NCBI GenBank assembly: GCA_944385435.1
Contig: CALWXG010000019.1
Location: 1-39,936 of the forward strand
Direction: 5' to 3'
Length of the DNA stretch: 39,936 nt
Origin: an uncultured Oscillospiraceae bacterium
Lineage (GTDB): Bacteria > Bacillota > Clostridia > Oscillospirales > Oscillospiraceae
A model generated the notes under the pieces. That model saw only the letters and a program-made list of their open reading frames with translations. It was not told the origin of the DNA and searched no databases. Of the stretch, positions 14,584-22,771 are shown piece by piece. The translations under genes were made by a program, and so were the position numbers. The first letter of the stretch is position 1. Each line of letters begins with the position of its first letter.

Positions 14584-15780
14584 ATGGTCTCAGAATCCAT
14601 GCGCCAGCTGGGTGCCCAGGGCAATCCCATGCGGGTGCTGTTCGAATACGGCAAGCAGCGGGAGGCGGTGGTAGGCCCGGAGAATGTCTTTGACTTCGCT
14701 TTGGGCAATCCCTCTGTGCCACCACCCGCCCGGGTGAATGAGGTGATCCGGGAGATCATCAACGGGCCCCGGGCGGACTCCATCCACGCCTATACCAGCG
14801 CCGCCGGTGATCTGGAGGTGCGCCGGACCATTGCCGCCTCCCTGAACCGGCGGTTTGACGCGGGCTGCCGGGGAGAGGATCTGTTTCTCACCACCGGTGC
14901 GGCGCCTGCGCTGTGCGCCTGCCTGAAGGGACTGTGCTGTCCCGGGGATCAGTTTATCGTCATCGCCCCCTATTTCACGGAATACCGCATCTTTATTGAG
15001 GGAGCGGGAGCGGAGACGGTGGAAGTGCCTGCGGCGGAGGGGACCTTCCTGCTGGACATCCCCGCCATCGAGGCGGCTCTGACGCCCCGGATCAAGGGGG
15101 TTGTCATCAACTCGCCCAACAACCCCAGCGGGGTGGTCTATCCCCGGGAGAACCTGAATGCCCTGGCAGAACTGCTGCGGCGCAAGGGGAGGGAATTCGG
15201 CAATCCCATCTATCTCATTTCCGATGAGCCCTATCGGGAAGTGGTGTACGACGGGGTGGAGGTGCCCTGGGTACCCAGCTGTTACGAGAACACCCTGGTG
15301 TGCTACTCCTACAGCAAGGCCATCTCTCTGCCCGGAGAGCGCATCGGCTATGTGCTGGTGCCGCCTGCCATGGAGGATCACGACACGGTATACCAGGCGG
15401 TGGCGGGGGCGGGGCGGTGCACCGGCCATATCAACGCCCCCAGCCTGTTCCAGCAGGTGGCGGCGGCCTGCGACGGCATGGTCAGCGATCTCACCGCCTA
15501 CACCATCAACCGCAACCTGCTCTACAACAGCCTGACGGAGATGGGCTTTACCTGCGTCAAGCCGGAGGGAACCTTCTATCTGCTGATGAAGTCACCGGAG
15601 CCCGATGCCGCCGCCTTCAGCCAGCGGGCCAAGGAGCTGGATCTGCTCTTCCCGGACACCGGCAGCTTCTCCTATCCGGGCTATGTGCGCATCGCCTACT
15701 GTGTTCCCACCAGCCGGGTGGAGCAGTCCTTGCCCCGGTTCCGGGAGCTGGCGCAGATGTATGGACTGAAGGGCAACTGA
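14584..15780 (+). CDS. Class I/II PLP aminotransferase (aspartate/aromatic type)
   Basis: A 398-aa fold-type I aminotransferase. PLP-binding residues are visible: Asn180 in INSPNNPSG, Asp214 and Tyr217 in LISDEPY, and the Schiff-base Lys245 in SYSKAISLPGERIGY. The C-terminal YVRIAYC segment carries the substrate-carboxylate Arg. The N-terminal FALGNPSVPPP substrate-binding motif is typical of aspartate or aromatic aminotransferases of Clostridia. The amino donor cannot be decided; an aromatic role would fit the nearby trp operon but is only inference. The start is ATG 14584 with a GGAAGG site. It is a single-gene unit with its own promoter and terminator. Confidence 0.93.
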   Translation: MVSESMRQLGAQGNPMRVLFEYGKQREAVVGPENVFDFALGNPSVPPPARVNEVIREIINGPRADSIHAYTSAAGDLEVRRTIAASLNRRFDAGCRGEDLFLTTGAAPALCACLKGLCCPGDQFIVIAPYFTEYRIFIEGAGAETVEVPAAEGTFLLDIPAIEAALTPRIKGVVINSPNNPSGVVYPRENLNALAELLRRKGREFGNPIYLISDEPYREVVYDGVEVPWVPSCYENTLVCYSYSKAISLPGERIGYVLVPPAMEDHDTVYQAVAGAGRCTGHINAPSLFQQVAAACDGMVSDLTAYTINRNLLYNSLTEMGFTCVKPEGTFYLLMKSPEPDAAAFSQRAKELDLLFPDTGSFSYPGYVRIAYCVPTSRVEQSLPRFRELAQMYGLKGN

Positions 15781-15795
15781 ACTGCATGCTTTTTC

Positions 15796-15831
15796 AAAAT
15801 TCACGGGGCGGACTGTCCCGTGAATTTTTTT
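15796..15831 (+). terminator. Terminator after the aminotransferase gene
   Basis: Stem AAAATTCACGGG (15796-15807) with CCCGTGAATTTT (15817-15828), 9-base loop, T-run through 15831. Confidence 0.9.
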
Positions 15832-15872
15832 GGGGATGCCAGGCCTTCAAAGAATTTTAATCTTTTTCCCAG

Positions 15873-15901
15873 TTGCAACTTAAAGGACAGCTTGGTAGGA
15901 T
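15873..15901 (+). promoter_or_regulatory. Promoter of the first two-component operon
   Basis: -35 TTGCAA (15873-15878), 17-base spacer, -10 TAGGAT (15896-15901). Confidence 0.65.
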
Positions 15902-15934
15902 AGAGGAGAAAACGGAACAAGGGGGAGATCTGCT

Positions 15935-16630
15935 GTGCACACCATTCTCATCTGCGATGATGACCGGGACATTGTCTCGGCCTTGAACATATATCTCACC
16001 AGTGAGGGCTATCAGACCGTGGAGGCCTACAATGGGGAGGAGGCTCTGGCCGCCGTGCGGGCAGGAGGCATTGACCTGATCCTCATGGATATCATGATGC
16101 CCAAGCTGGACGGCATCCGGGCCACCGCCAAACTCCGGGAGGAGGGGAACATCCCCATCATCCTGCTCACCGCCAAGAGCGAGGACTCGGACAAGGTGCT
16201 GGGGCTGAATATCGGAGCCGACGACTACATCACCAAACCCTTCAATCCCATTGAAGTGCTGGCCCGGGTCAAGAGCCAGCTGCGGCGGTATACCAGTCTG
16301 GGCGGGAAGGCCCAGGGGGAGGGACAGGGGGTGCTGCGCAACGGCGCCCTGGTGATGGACGACAGCGCGAAGGCGGTGACGGTGGACGGGGAGAGCGTGA
16401 GCCTCACCCCCATTGAATACAACATACTGCGCCTGCTGATGAAGAATCCCGGCCGGGTGTACTCCACCGCCCAGATCTACGAGCAGGTGTGGAACGATCC
16501 GGCTTTGGGCTCGGAGAACACAGTGGCGGTACATATCCGGCACCTGCGGGAGAAGATTGAAATTGACCCGGCCAATCCCCGGTACCTGAAGGTGGTGTGG
16601 GGGCTGGGCTACAAGATGGAGAAGATGTGA
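15935..16630 (+). CDS. OmpR-family response regulator
   Basis: A 231-aa cytoplasmic DNA-binding regulator. The receiver domain is residues 1 to about 120, with the acidic pocket CDDD (8-10), phospho-acceptor Asp52 in LILMDIMMP and the conserved Lys in YITKPF. A winged-helix trans_reg_C domain (about 135-231) ends HLREKIEIDP...VWGLGYKME. It resembles VanR/WalR-type regulators of the cell envelope. The start is GTG 15935, set by GGGGGAG. Its stop TGA directly abuts the ATG of the kinase gene, so the two are coupled. Phased TTAC repeats upstream of the deacetylase gene are candidate target sites. Confidence 0.95.
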   Translation: MHTILICDDDRDIVSALNIYLTSEGYQTVEAYNGEEALAAVRAGGIDLILMDIMMPKLDGIRATAKLREEGNIPIILLTAKSEDSDKVLGLNIGADDYITKPFNPIEVLARVKSQLRRYTSLGGKAQGEGQGVLRNGALVMDDSAKAVTVDGESVSLTPIEYNILRLLMKNPGRVYSTAQIYEQVWNDPALGSENTVAVHIRHLREKIEIDPANPRYLKVVWGLGYKMEKM

Positions 16631-18928
16631 ATGAAGCTGCGGGAAAATCCCGCGATGAAGGCCCTGGCCTTCATCGCGGCGGTGGCGGCGTTCGCCGCCA
16701 CCGCCATCATGGGCTGGTATCAGCTGGTGAACTACGATGCCCTCTGGAATCCGGACTACGATGCAGGGGACGGATACTCCATCTACTTTCTGGAACAGGC
16801 AGATGTCAATGACATCAGCTATCTGCTGGCCCTCTCTGAGATAGAGCGGTCCGGGGAGGAGTTGACCCTGTATCAGGAGCAGGAGCTGGCCAGGCTGGAG
16901 GAGGAGCTGAGCCCGGAGCAGACCAACCTGCGCTGGCAGCTGCTCTCCCATGAGAAGGAAATCCTGGCGGGGAACACCCAGGACAGCCTGCCGGTCCGGG
17001 CCGTGGGGTTGTACTGGACCTTTCTGGAGCCCATATCGCCGGAGGACAGCGCGGAATTTCTCACCGATGTGGTGTGGGAGCGCATTGCCGCCTCCTCGGT
17101 CAATGTGGCCGATTCCTCCAACGCGGTGTATACCGACAACTGGCAGGAGTATCTGACGCTGTATGTCCGCTGGCACAACGGCGAGGCGCAGGCGCAGACC
17201 GAGGCGGCAGAGCTGGGCTTTGACCTCAGCCAGGTGAATCCGGACACGGTGTTCCTGGCCGCCGACGGCACCTCAGATCTGCTGATGGTGGAGGGGAGCG
17301 ACGGGATGTACCTCTTCGGTCCCTGCCTGAGCGCGGTGTTGGAGGCCAACCAGTTCGGCTATCAGTATTCGGTGGATCAGGGCTGGCAGAATAACCAGGA
17401 ACCGCAGCCCAGTCTGGAACTGGTGATGTGGCTGGACAGCTCCTTCCCGGTGGACGACGAGTACCGGGAGGCATACCAGAGCCTGAAGCAGTGGAAGGGG
17501 GACCGGGGGCTGCTGCTGGGGGGAACCATCGTGTGCGGGGTGCTGGGCATCCTGCTCACCGCCTACCTGTGCGCCGCCTGCGGCCACCGTAGAAACCGGC
17601 AGGGCATTGTGCTCAACTGGTTCCACCGCATTCCGGCGGACCTGCTGATCTTCCTGCTGCTGTGCGGGGAGTCCATCGCCCTGTCCATGACCTGGGAGAT
17701 TGTGGATTACTATGCCTACACCGACCTGTCCATGGCCTGGCAGCTGGCCCTCATGGGGGTGCTGTCCGCGGCGGTGGCGGCCATGGGCCTGGGCGGACTG
17801 CTGACCATTGTGGTTCGGTGCAAGGCCCGGTGCTTCTGGCGCAATACGCTGGTGTGGATGTTGTGCCGGGGAATTTTCGGGGCGGCCCGGGCGCTGCCCC
17901 TGATCTGGAAGGCGGTGCTGTTTTCCTTGGCCTATCTGCTGTTTACGATTCTGTTTTTCCAGCAGTACGGAGGTCTGTGGCTGCTGGGCACGGCCTTGTG
18001 CATCGCGCTGCTGTGCCTGTGGGCCTACCAGTGGAAGAAGATCCGCCGGGGGGCAAAGGAGATCATCGGAGGCAACCCGGACTATCACATCGACACCAGC
18101 CGCATGCTTCCGGATCTGCGGCAGCACGCCGATGAACTGAACAACCTGGGCCAGGCCATCTCCGCGGCGGTGGAGGACCGGATGCGCTCGGAGCACTTCA
18201 AGGCGGAGCTCATCACCAACGTGTCCCACGACCTGAAGACGCCCCTGACCTCCATCATCAACTACGTGGACCTGCTGAAAAAGGAGCACATCGACAACCC
18301 CAAGGCGGCGGAATACATCGAGGTGCTGGACCGGAAAAGCCAGCGGCTGAAAAAACTCACGGAAGATCTGGTGGAGGCGTCCAAGGCGTCCACGGGAAAC
18401 CTGACCGTGACGCTGGAGCGGCTGGACCTGGGCCAGCTGTTGGACCAGGCAGTGGCGGAATACCTGGATCGGCTGGAGAGCAAGGGGCTGACGGTGGTGT
18501 CCACCCTGCCGGACCACCCGGTGTGGGTGATGGCGGACGGGCGGCACCTGTGGCGGGTGATCGACAATCTGCTGGGCAACTGCGCCAAATACGCCCTGGA
18601 GGGGACCCGAGTCTATCTGGAGATCCAGGAGTTCAGCGACAGCGCCTGCTTTTCCATCAAGAATATCTCCAGAGATGAGCTGAATATGCCGCCGGAGCGG
18701 CTGCTGGAGCGGTTTGTCCGGGGGGATGAGTCCAGAACGGCGGAGGGCAGCGGGCTGGGGCTCTCCATTGCCCAGTCCCTCACCGACCTGCAGCACGGCC
18801 GATTTGAAATCAGCATTGACGGGGATCTCTTCAAAGCCACGGTCACCTTGCCCAAGGCGGAGCCGCCGGACATGAACGGATACGTGGACGTTCCCGGAGC
18901 GGAGGTGCCGGCAGGCAGACCGCAGTGA
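16631..18928 (+). CDS. Sensor histidine kinase with large extracytoplasmic domain and six predicted helices
   Basis: A 765-aa kinase. One membrane helix lies at about residues 10-28, followed by a long extracytoplasmic sensor (about 30-290) of no recognised family. It is rich in acidic and aromatic residues, with a Glu-rich, coiled-coil-like stretch near 60-95. Five more helices follow between about 298 and 470, then a charged linker in place of a clear HAMP domain. The kinase core has the H-box VSHDLKTPLTS with phospho-His533, the N-box NLLGNCAKYA and a glycine box EGSGLGLSIAQS. It is cotranscribed with the response regulator without any gap. The signal is unknown, but the neighbouring polysaccharide deacetylase suggests cell-wall sensing. 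Confidence 0.93.
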   Translation: MKLRENPAMKALAFIAAVAAFAATAIMGWYQLVNYDALWNPDYDAGDGYSIYFLEQADVNDISYLLALSEIERSGEELTLYQEQELARLEEELSPEQTNLRWQLLSHEKEILAGNTQDSLPVRAVGLYWTFLEPISPEDSAEFLTDVVWERIAASSVNVADSSNAVYTDNWQEYLTLYVRWHNGEAQAQTEAAELGFDLSQVNPDTVFLAADGTSDLLMVEGSDGMYLFGPCLSAVLEANQFGYQYSVDQGWQNNQEPQPSLELVMWLDSSFPVDDEYREAYQSLKQWKGDRGLLLGGTIVCGVLGILLTAYLCAACGHRRNRQGIVLNWFHRIPADLLIFLLLCGESIALSMTWEIVDYYAYTDLSMAWQLALMGVLSAAVAAMGLGGLLTIVVRCKARCFWRNTLVWMLCRGIFGAARALPLIWKAVLFSLAYLLFTILFFQQYGGLWLLGTALCIALLCLWAYQWKKIRRGAKEIIGGNPDYHIDTSRMLPDLRQHADELNNLGQAISAAVEDRMRSEHFKAELITNVSHDLKTPLTSIINYVDLLKKEHIDNPKAAEYIEVLDRKSQRLKKLTEDLVEASKASTGNLTVTLERLDLGQLLDQAVAEYLDRLESKGLTVVSTLPDHPVWVMADGRHLWRVIDNLLGNCAKYALEGTRVYLEIQEFSDSACFSIKNISRDELNMPPERLLERFVRGDESRTAEGSGLGLSIAQSLTDLQHGRFEISIDGDLFKATVTLPKAEPPDMNGYVDVPGAEVPAGRPQ

Positions 18929-18994
18929 TCTGGTCCAAACGGGACATCTCGAACCCGGCGCCGCCTCTCTCGGGAGGCAGCGCCGCGGGAAAGA

Positions 18995-19041
18995 GTTACA
19001 GTTCAGGAACAAAGGGTTACGAGCCGTCGTCAAATGATTAC
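18995..19041 (+). promoter_or_regulatory. Three TTAC repeats at exact 21-base spacing upstream of the deacetylase promoter
   Basis: GTTAC at 18995 and 19016 and ATTAC at 19037 are spaced exactly 21 bases apart, two helical turns, and the -35 box begins a further 21 bases on at 19058. They therefore all sit on one face of the helix. This is the layout of an activator site for an OmpR-family regulator such as the one encoded upstream. Binding is inference. Confidence 0.5.
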
Positions 19042-19057
19042 AAGTTAACATAACGCA

Positions 19058-19086
19058 TTGACTTGTGGCTGCGAATTTCCTATACT
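19058..19086 (+). promoter_or_regulatory. Promoter of the polysaccharide deacetylase gene
   Basis: -35 TTGACT (19058-19063), 17-base spacer, -10 TATACT (19081-19086). A GC-rich hairpin (GCGCCCGC 19096-19103 with GCGGGCGC 19111-19118) begins at the predicted transcript start and may protect the mRNA 5' end. Confidence 0.8.
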
Positions 19087-19147
19087 GAGAACAGGGCGCC
19101 CGCAGGGAGAGCGGGCGCAACGTTTCTTGGCGGCGGGGGCTGGAGAC

Positions 19148-20125
19148 ATGGCAGAGCGCACAGGGGAAGAGAGAAAAACAGGCCGGGGACGCAGATGGGT
19201 TTGCCGGCTGCTGCTGCTGGCGGCGGCGGTGGCGGTATGTCTGGGGGCGGCGGCCCGGTTTCGGGCGGAGCTGGCCCGGGAGGATGCCCTGCGGGCCCAG
19301 CTGGCCGGCTACGAGGAGCAGACGCAGCAGCTTCGTCAGGCGCTCACCCGGAACCAGGCAGCCCTGGACGCGGCCCGGGACACCATTGCGCGGATGGAGG
19401 AGTACACGCTGCTGGCCCCGGACGGGACGCCCCCGGCCTACACGCAGCTCTACCCGGAGCTGTACGCCCCGGCCTGGGACGGAGCGCAGGCGGAGTATGA
19501 GAAGGCAGTCTGCCTCACCTTTGACGACGGGCCCTCCGCCAATACCGACCAGATTCTGGACATCCTGGAGCGGTACGGGGTAAAGGCCACCTTCTTTGTT
19601 GTGGGCAGGACGGGCGAGGCGGACCAGCAGCGGCTGCGGGATATTGTGGCCGCCGGCCACACCCTGGGGATCCACAGCTGGAGTCACGACTACCGGAAGA
19701 TCTATGCCTCGGTGGAGGCGTATCTGGAAGATTTCAACCAGCTCTACCAGTGGATCCACCAGGTCACCGGAGTCTATCCCCGGGTATTCCGGTTTCCCGG
19801 GGGAAGCATCAACGCCTACAATGCCGGGGTCTATCAGGAGATCATCGCCGAGATGACCCGGCGGGGGTTTGTCTACTTCGACTGGAACGTCTCCGCCCAG
19901 GACGCCACCGCCACTCCCCGCCCGGCGGCGGACATCGCCGCCGACTGTCTGAAGGGGGTGGGGTACAATCTGGCCGTCGTGCTATCCCATGACAGCGCCG
20001 CCCGGTGCACCACGGTGCAGGCTCTGCCCGCCGTCATCGAGGGTTACCGGGACGCGGGGTACACCTTTCTTCCCCTCAACCCGGGGATAACGCCCATCAT
20101 TATGGGCTACCGGATGTCAAGGTAG
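19148..20125 (+). CDS. Membrane-anchored polysaccharide deacetylase (CE4/NodB, PgdA-like)
   Basis: Probably removes acetyl groups from peptidoglycan N-acetylglucosamine outside the cell, a modification that gives lysozyme resistance. The protein has 325 residues. A basic N-terminus, one transmembrane anchor (about 20-37) and a short coiled coil (about 40-85) precede the NodB domain (about 118-310). Motif 1 TFDDGP (Asp126, Asp127), motif 2 HSWSH (His176, His180), motif 3 RFPGGS (215-220), a DWN segment and motif 5 LSHD (His281) are all present. The chosen start, ATG 19148, has an upstream GGAG; the in-frame reading from 19058 would begin at the promoter. It lies between two two-component systems and is likely controlled by the first. 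Confidence 0.93.
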   Translation: MAERTGEERKTGRGRRWVCRLLLLAAAVAVCLGAAARFRAELAREDALRAQLAGYEEQTQQLRQALTRNQAALDAARDTIARMEEYTLLAPDGTPPAYTQLYPELYAPAWDGAQAEYEKAVCLTFDDGPSANTDQILDILERYGVKATFFVVGRTGEADQQRLRDIVAAGHTLGIHSWSHDYRKIYASVEAYLEDFNQLYQWIHQVTGVYPRVFRFPGGSINAYNAGVYQEIIAEMTRRGFVYFDWNVSAQDATATPRPAADIAADCLKGVGYNLAVVLSHDSAARCTTVQALPAVIEGYRDAGYTFLPLNPGITPIIMGYRMSR

Positions 20126-20156
20126 CGCCGGATCAGGCAGGAAAAAAGGACTGAGG

Positions 20157-20199
20157 TCAGCCCGTCCCATTGAATTGGGGCGGGCTGATATGGTATACT
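20157..20199 (+). promoter_or_regulatory. Inverted repeat with the -35 box in its loop; promoter of the second two-component/ABC operon
   Basis: A 13-bp stem (20157-20169 with 20176-20188, one G-T pair) has the 6-base loop TTGAAT, which is also the -35 box (20170-20175). The -10 TATACT (20194-20199) follows after 18 bases and is preceded by TGG. The repeat may end the deacetylase transcript while starting the next one. Confidence 0.65.
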
Positions 20200-20234
20200 T
20201 CCAGAAGAATCCTACAAAATGAGGTGAACACACC

Positions 20235-20939
20235 ATGGAGAACATTCACATCCTGGTGGTGGAGGACGACGCCGACATCAACCGCCTGCTGTGCACCATC
20301 CTGGAGGGGGCGGGCTACTCCTGCCGGTCGGCTTTCTCCGGCAGCGAGGCCATGCTCTGGGCGGAGAAATACGACTATGACCTGGTGCTGCTGGATCTGA
20401 TGCTCCCCGGTCTGACGGGGGAGGAGTTCATCCACCGGATCCGGGCGGGCAAGACCATGCCCATCATTGTGCTCTCCGCCAAGGTGGCGGTGGAAGACCG
20501 GGTGAATGCCCTGGGCCTGGGGGCGGACGACTATATCACCAAGCCGTTCGACAACCGGGAGGTGCTGGCCCGGGTGGAGGCTCAGCTCCGGCGCAGCCGG
20601 AGTTTTTCCCCGGCCGGAGGGGGACAGGAACTGGCCTGCGGCCCGCTGCATCTGAGCCGGGAGGACCACACCGTCAGCGTAGACGGAGTGGACGTTTCTC
20701 TTACCAGCCGGGAGTTCGCCATCCTGGCGCTGCTGATGGAGCACCCCAAGCGGGCATTTTCCCGGGCACAGATCTACGAGTCGGTGTGGGGGGAGGAATT
20801 CATGGGGGACGACAACACGGTGAATGTCCACGTGAGCAACCTGCGCTCCAAGCTGGCCAAGGCCGGGCCGGGCCGGGAATACATCAAAACCGTGTGGGGG
20901 ATCGGATTCAAACTGGGCAGCTGCGAGGCAGAGGCCTGA
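20235..20939 (+). CDS. OmpR-family response regulator of the ABC-transporter cluster
   Basis: A 234-aa regulator with receiver domain (Asp11, Asp12, phospho-acceptor Asp54 in VLLDLMLPG, Lys in YITKPF) and C-terminal winged helix (NTVNVHVSNLRSKL...VWGIGFKLG). It is of the type found next to lantibiotic-immunity and peptide-resistance ABC transporters (SpaR, NisR, CprR, VirR-like). Its kinase is probably the one encoded at 23580, on the far side of the transporter genes. The likely target is the 11-bp direct repeat just downstream of its own stop codon. The ATG start has a GAGGTG site. Confidence 0.94.
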   Translation: MENIHILVVEDDADINRLLCTILEGAGYSCRSAFSGSEAMLWAEKYDYDLVLLDLMLPGLTGEEFIHRIRAGKTMPIIVLSAKVAVEDRVNALGLGADDYITKPFDNREVLARVEAQLRRSRSFSPAGGGQELACGPLHLSREDHTVSVDGVDVSLTSREFAILALLMEHPKRAFSRAQIYESVWGEEFMGDDNTVNVHVSNLRSKLAKAGPGREYIKTVWGIGFKLGSCEAEA

Positions 20940-20952
20940 GCCGGGAAACGAG

Positions 20953-21006
20953 TTAAGACTTTCTTCACACTTTCTTTCGGCGCCTTTGAGATCTTTTCCC
21001 TACAAT
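20953..21006 (+). promoter_or_regulatory. Predicted activator-dependent promoter of the ABC operon with direct repeats
   Basis: TTAAGA (20953-20958), five bases, then TTCACAC (20964-20970). ACTTTCTT is repeated 11 bases apart (20958 and 20969), a spacing typical of OmpR-family sites. A -10 box TACAAT lies at 21001-21006 but there is no good -35 box, as expected for a promoter that needs a regulator. The same TTAAGA-N5-TTCAYAC box recurs at 24580. Confidence 0.65.
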
Positions 21007-21039
21007 GGGACCATCCTCAAAGGAAAGGCAGGAGTCAAC

Positions 21040-21957
21040 ATGAGTGAAAACGTACTGGTCACCCACGGCCTCAGCCGGGCCTACGGGCACAGCAAAGCGC
21101 TGGACGGGGTGAGCGTGGCCGTGCGCAAGGGAGAGATTTACGGTCTGGTGGGCCGCAACGGGGCGGGCAAGACCACCCTGATGCGGCTGGTCACCGGCCA
21201 GTCCGCGCCCACGGCGGGGTCGGTGGAGCTGTTTGGTCAGACAGGCCGTGAGCTGCTCCAGGCCCGGCGGCGCACCGGGGCCATGATCGAGACCCCTTCC
21301 TTCGCGCCCTTTCTCACCGCCCGGGAAAATCTGGAGTACTACCGCCTCCAGCGGGGGATCCCCGGAAAACAGGCGGTGGACGAGGTGCTGGAGCTGGTGG
21401 ACCTGCGGGAGACAGGAAAAAAGAAGTTCAAGACCTTCTCCCTGGGCATGAAGCAGCGGCTGGGGCTGGCCCTGGCCCTGATGAACCACCCGGACTTTCT
21501 CATCCTGGACGAGCCCATCAACGGCCTGGACCCGGAGGGAGTGGCGGAGTTCCGCAGCTTGCTGCGCCGGCTCAACCGGGAGCGGGAGACCACTATCCTC
21601 ATCTCCAGCCACATTCTCACCGAGCTGTCCAGTGTGGCCACCTGCTACGGCTTTCTGGAGCAGGGGCAGCTGCTGGAGGAGATCACGGCCCAGACGCTCC
21701 ATGACAAGTGCCGGACCTGCCTGCGTCTGAGTGTGGACGACGCGCCCCGGGCGGCCATGCTCCTCCAGACCAGGCTGGGCACCGACAACTTCCAGGTGCT
21801 CCCCGGCAGCGTCATCGAGCTGTACGACTGCCTGGACCGGCCCCAGGAGGTGTCCGGCACCCTGGCCTCCGGCGGGGTGGCCATCCTGGGCATGGAGCAG
21901 AAGAGCGCCGATCTGGAGGCCTACTTCCTGAACCTGATCGGAGGTGGGCGGAAATGA
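21040..21957 (+). CDS. ABC transporter ATP-binding protein (lantibiotic immunity/BcrA-like)
   Basis: A 305-aa ATPase. Walker A GRNGAGKTT is at about residues 40-48, the signature is FSLGMKQRLGLA, Walker B is LILDEPINGLDP, and the switch His is in ISSHILTEL. The C-terminal 90 residues form the extension found in the LanF/BcrA/CprA group. It energises the two small permeases that follow, presumably exporting or removing a membrane-active peptide. The start ATG 21040 (MSENVLVTHGL) has an AGGAG site; the upstream in-frame ATG at 20986 lies before the -10 box and is rejected. Its stop overlaps the next start. Confidence 0.93.
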   Translation: MSENVLVTHGLSRAYGHSKALDGVSVAVRKGEIYGLVGRNGAGKTTLMRLVTGQSAPTAGSVELFGQTGRELLQARRRTGAMIETPSFAPFLTARENLEYYRLQRGIPGKQAVDEVLELVDLRETGKKKFKTFSLGMKQRLGLALALMNHPDFLILDEPINGLDPEGVAEFRSLLRRLNRERETTILISSHILTELSSVATCYGFLEQGQLLEEITAQTLHDKCRTCLRLSVDDAPRAAMLLQTRLGTDNFQVLPGSVIELYDCLDRPQEVSGTLASGGVAILGMEQKSADLEAYFLNLIGGGRK

Positions 21958-22724
21958 TGAGCTACATCCGGGCGGAGTTTTATAAAGTGTTCCGCAGAAC
22001 GTACACCTGGGCTGCCCTCCTCGTCCTGCTGGCGCTGGAGGGTTTGCTGGTGGCGGGCTGGGCGTTCACCAACGCCAACGGCAACCACGTGGACTTCTAC
22101 ACCGGGGCGGGGATGCTGCTCGCCATGCTGTCCCTGGGCTTCTACGCCACCCTGCTCACCTGCGACATGGTGTTCGCCGACCAGTATAAAAACGGCACCA
22201 TGAAGAACGAGGTGGCCTTCGGCCTGCCCCGCAGCCGGATCTACCTGGGCAAGTTTGTGGTGGAGCTGGCGGTGTCCCTGCTGTTCATGGTGGTGATGGC
22301 GGGGTTCTATCTGGGACTGTGCTGGCTCTTCCTGTACCGGGACCCGGCCCAGGACGCCCTCATCATGCAGGTGGTGGGCTACTGCCTGCTCACCGCCCTG
22401 CCGTTGTGGATCGGGGTGCTTGCCTGCACCTGCGCCTTCTATTTCCTGGTGCGCAGCAACCTGTGGGCCTGCCTGGCCAGCCTGTGCATTTTTATGATTC
22501 TCCCCACCGCGATTGGGGTGGCAGGTTTGATTGTGGGTGATACGGGACTGCGACCGGTTCTGGATTTTCTCTATCAGCATATGCCCACTATTATGGTAGA
22601 GACAGCCCCCCAGATCGCCGGGGACTGGGCCACCTGCGGCCAGGCCTGGATTGTGGGGGCCATCTGGCTGGCGGTGTTCACCGCCGTGGGCCTTGCGGGC
22701 TTCCGAAAGAAGGAGATCCAGTAA
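21954..22724 (+). CDS. ABC-2 type permease 1 (LanE/G-like)
   Basis: A 256-aa integral membrane protein with six predicted helices. The N-terminus MSYIRAEFYKVFRRTYTW and the first-loop motif DMVFADQYKNGTMKNE are typical of ABC-2 permeases of bacteriocin immunity and resistance transporters. The start at 21954 overlaps the ATPase stop (AAATGATG) and is eight bases after GGAGG; the second ATG at 21957 is an alternative. It is a paralogue of the next gene, sharing the same layout and an exact stretch of DNA. It forms the channel with permease 2 and the ATPase. Confidence 0.9.
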   Translation: MMSYIRAEFYKVFRRTYTWAALLVLLALEGLLVAGWAFTNANGNHVDFYTGAGMLLAMLSLGFYATLLTCDMVFADQYKNGTMKNEVAFGLPRSRIYLGKFVVELAVSLLFMVVMAGFYLGLCWLFLYRDPAQDALIMQVVGYCLLTALPLWIGVLACTCAFYFLVRSNLWACLASLCIFMILPTAIGVAGLIVGDTGLRPVLDFLYQHMPTIMVETAPQIAGDWATCGQAWIVGAIWLAVFTAVGLAGFRKKEIQ

Positions 22725-22771
22725 TAGGCTCAGGGTCCCGGGACGGAAAATGGCACGAGAGGAGGCCTCCC

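Noticed and set aside
17273-19759. An 828-codon open frame on the minus strand across the kinase and deacetylase genes
   Set aside because: It is antisense to two genes with complete catalytic motifs. The translation is rich in His, Gln, Arg and Gly with no domain, as expected for a shadow of GC-rich codon use.
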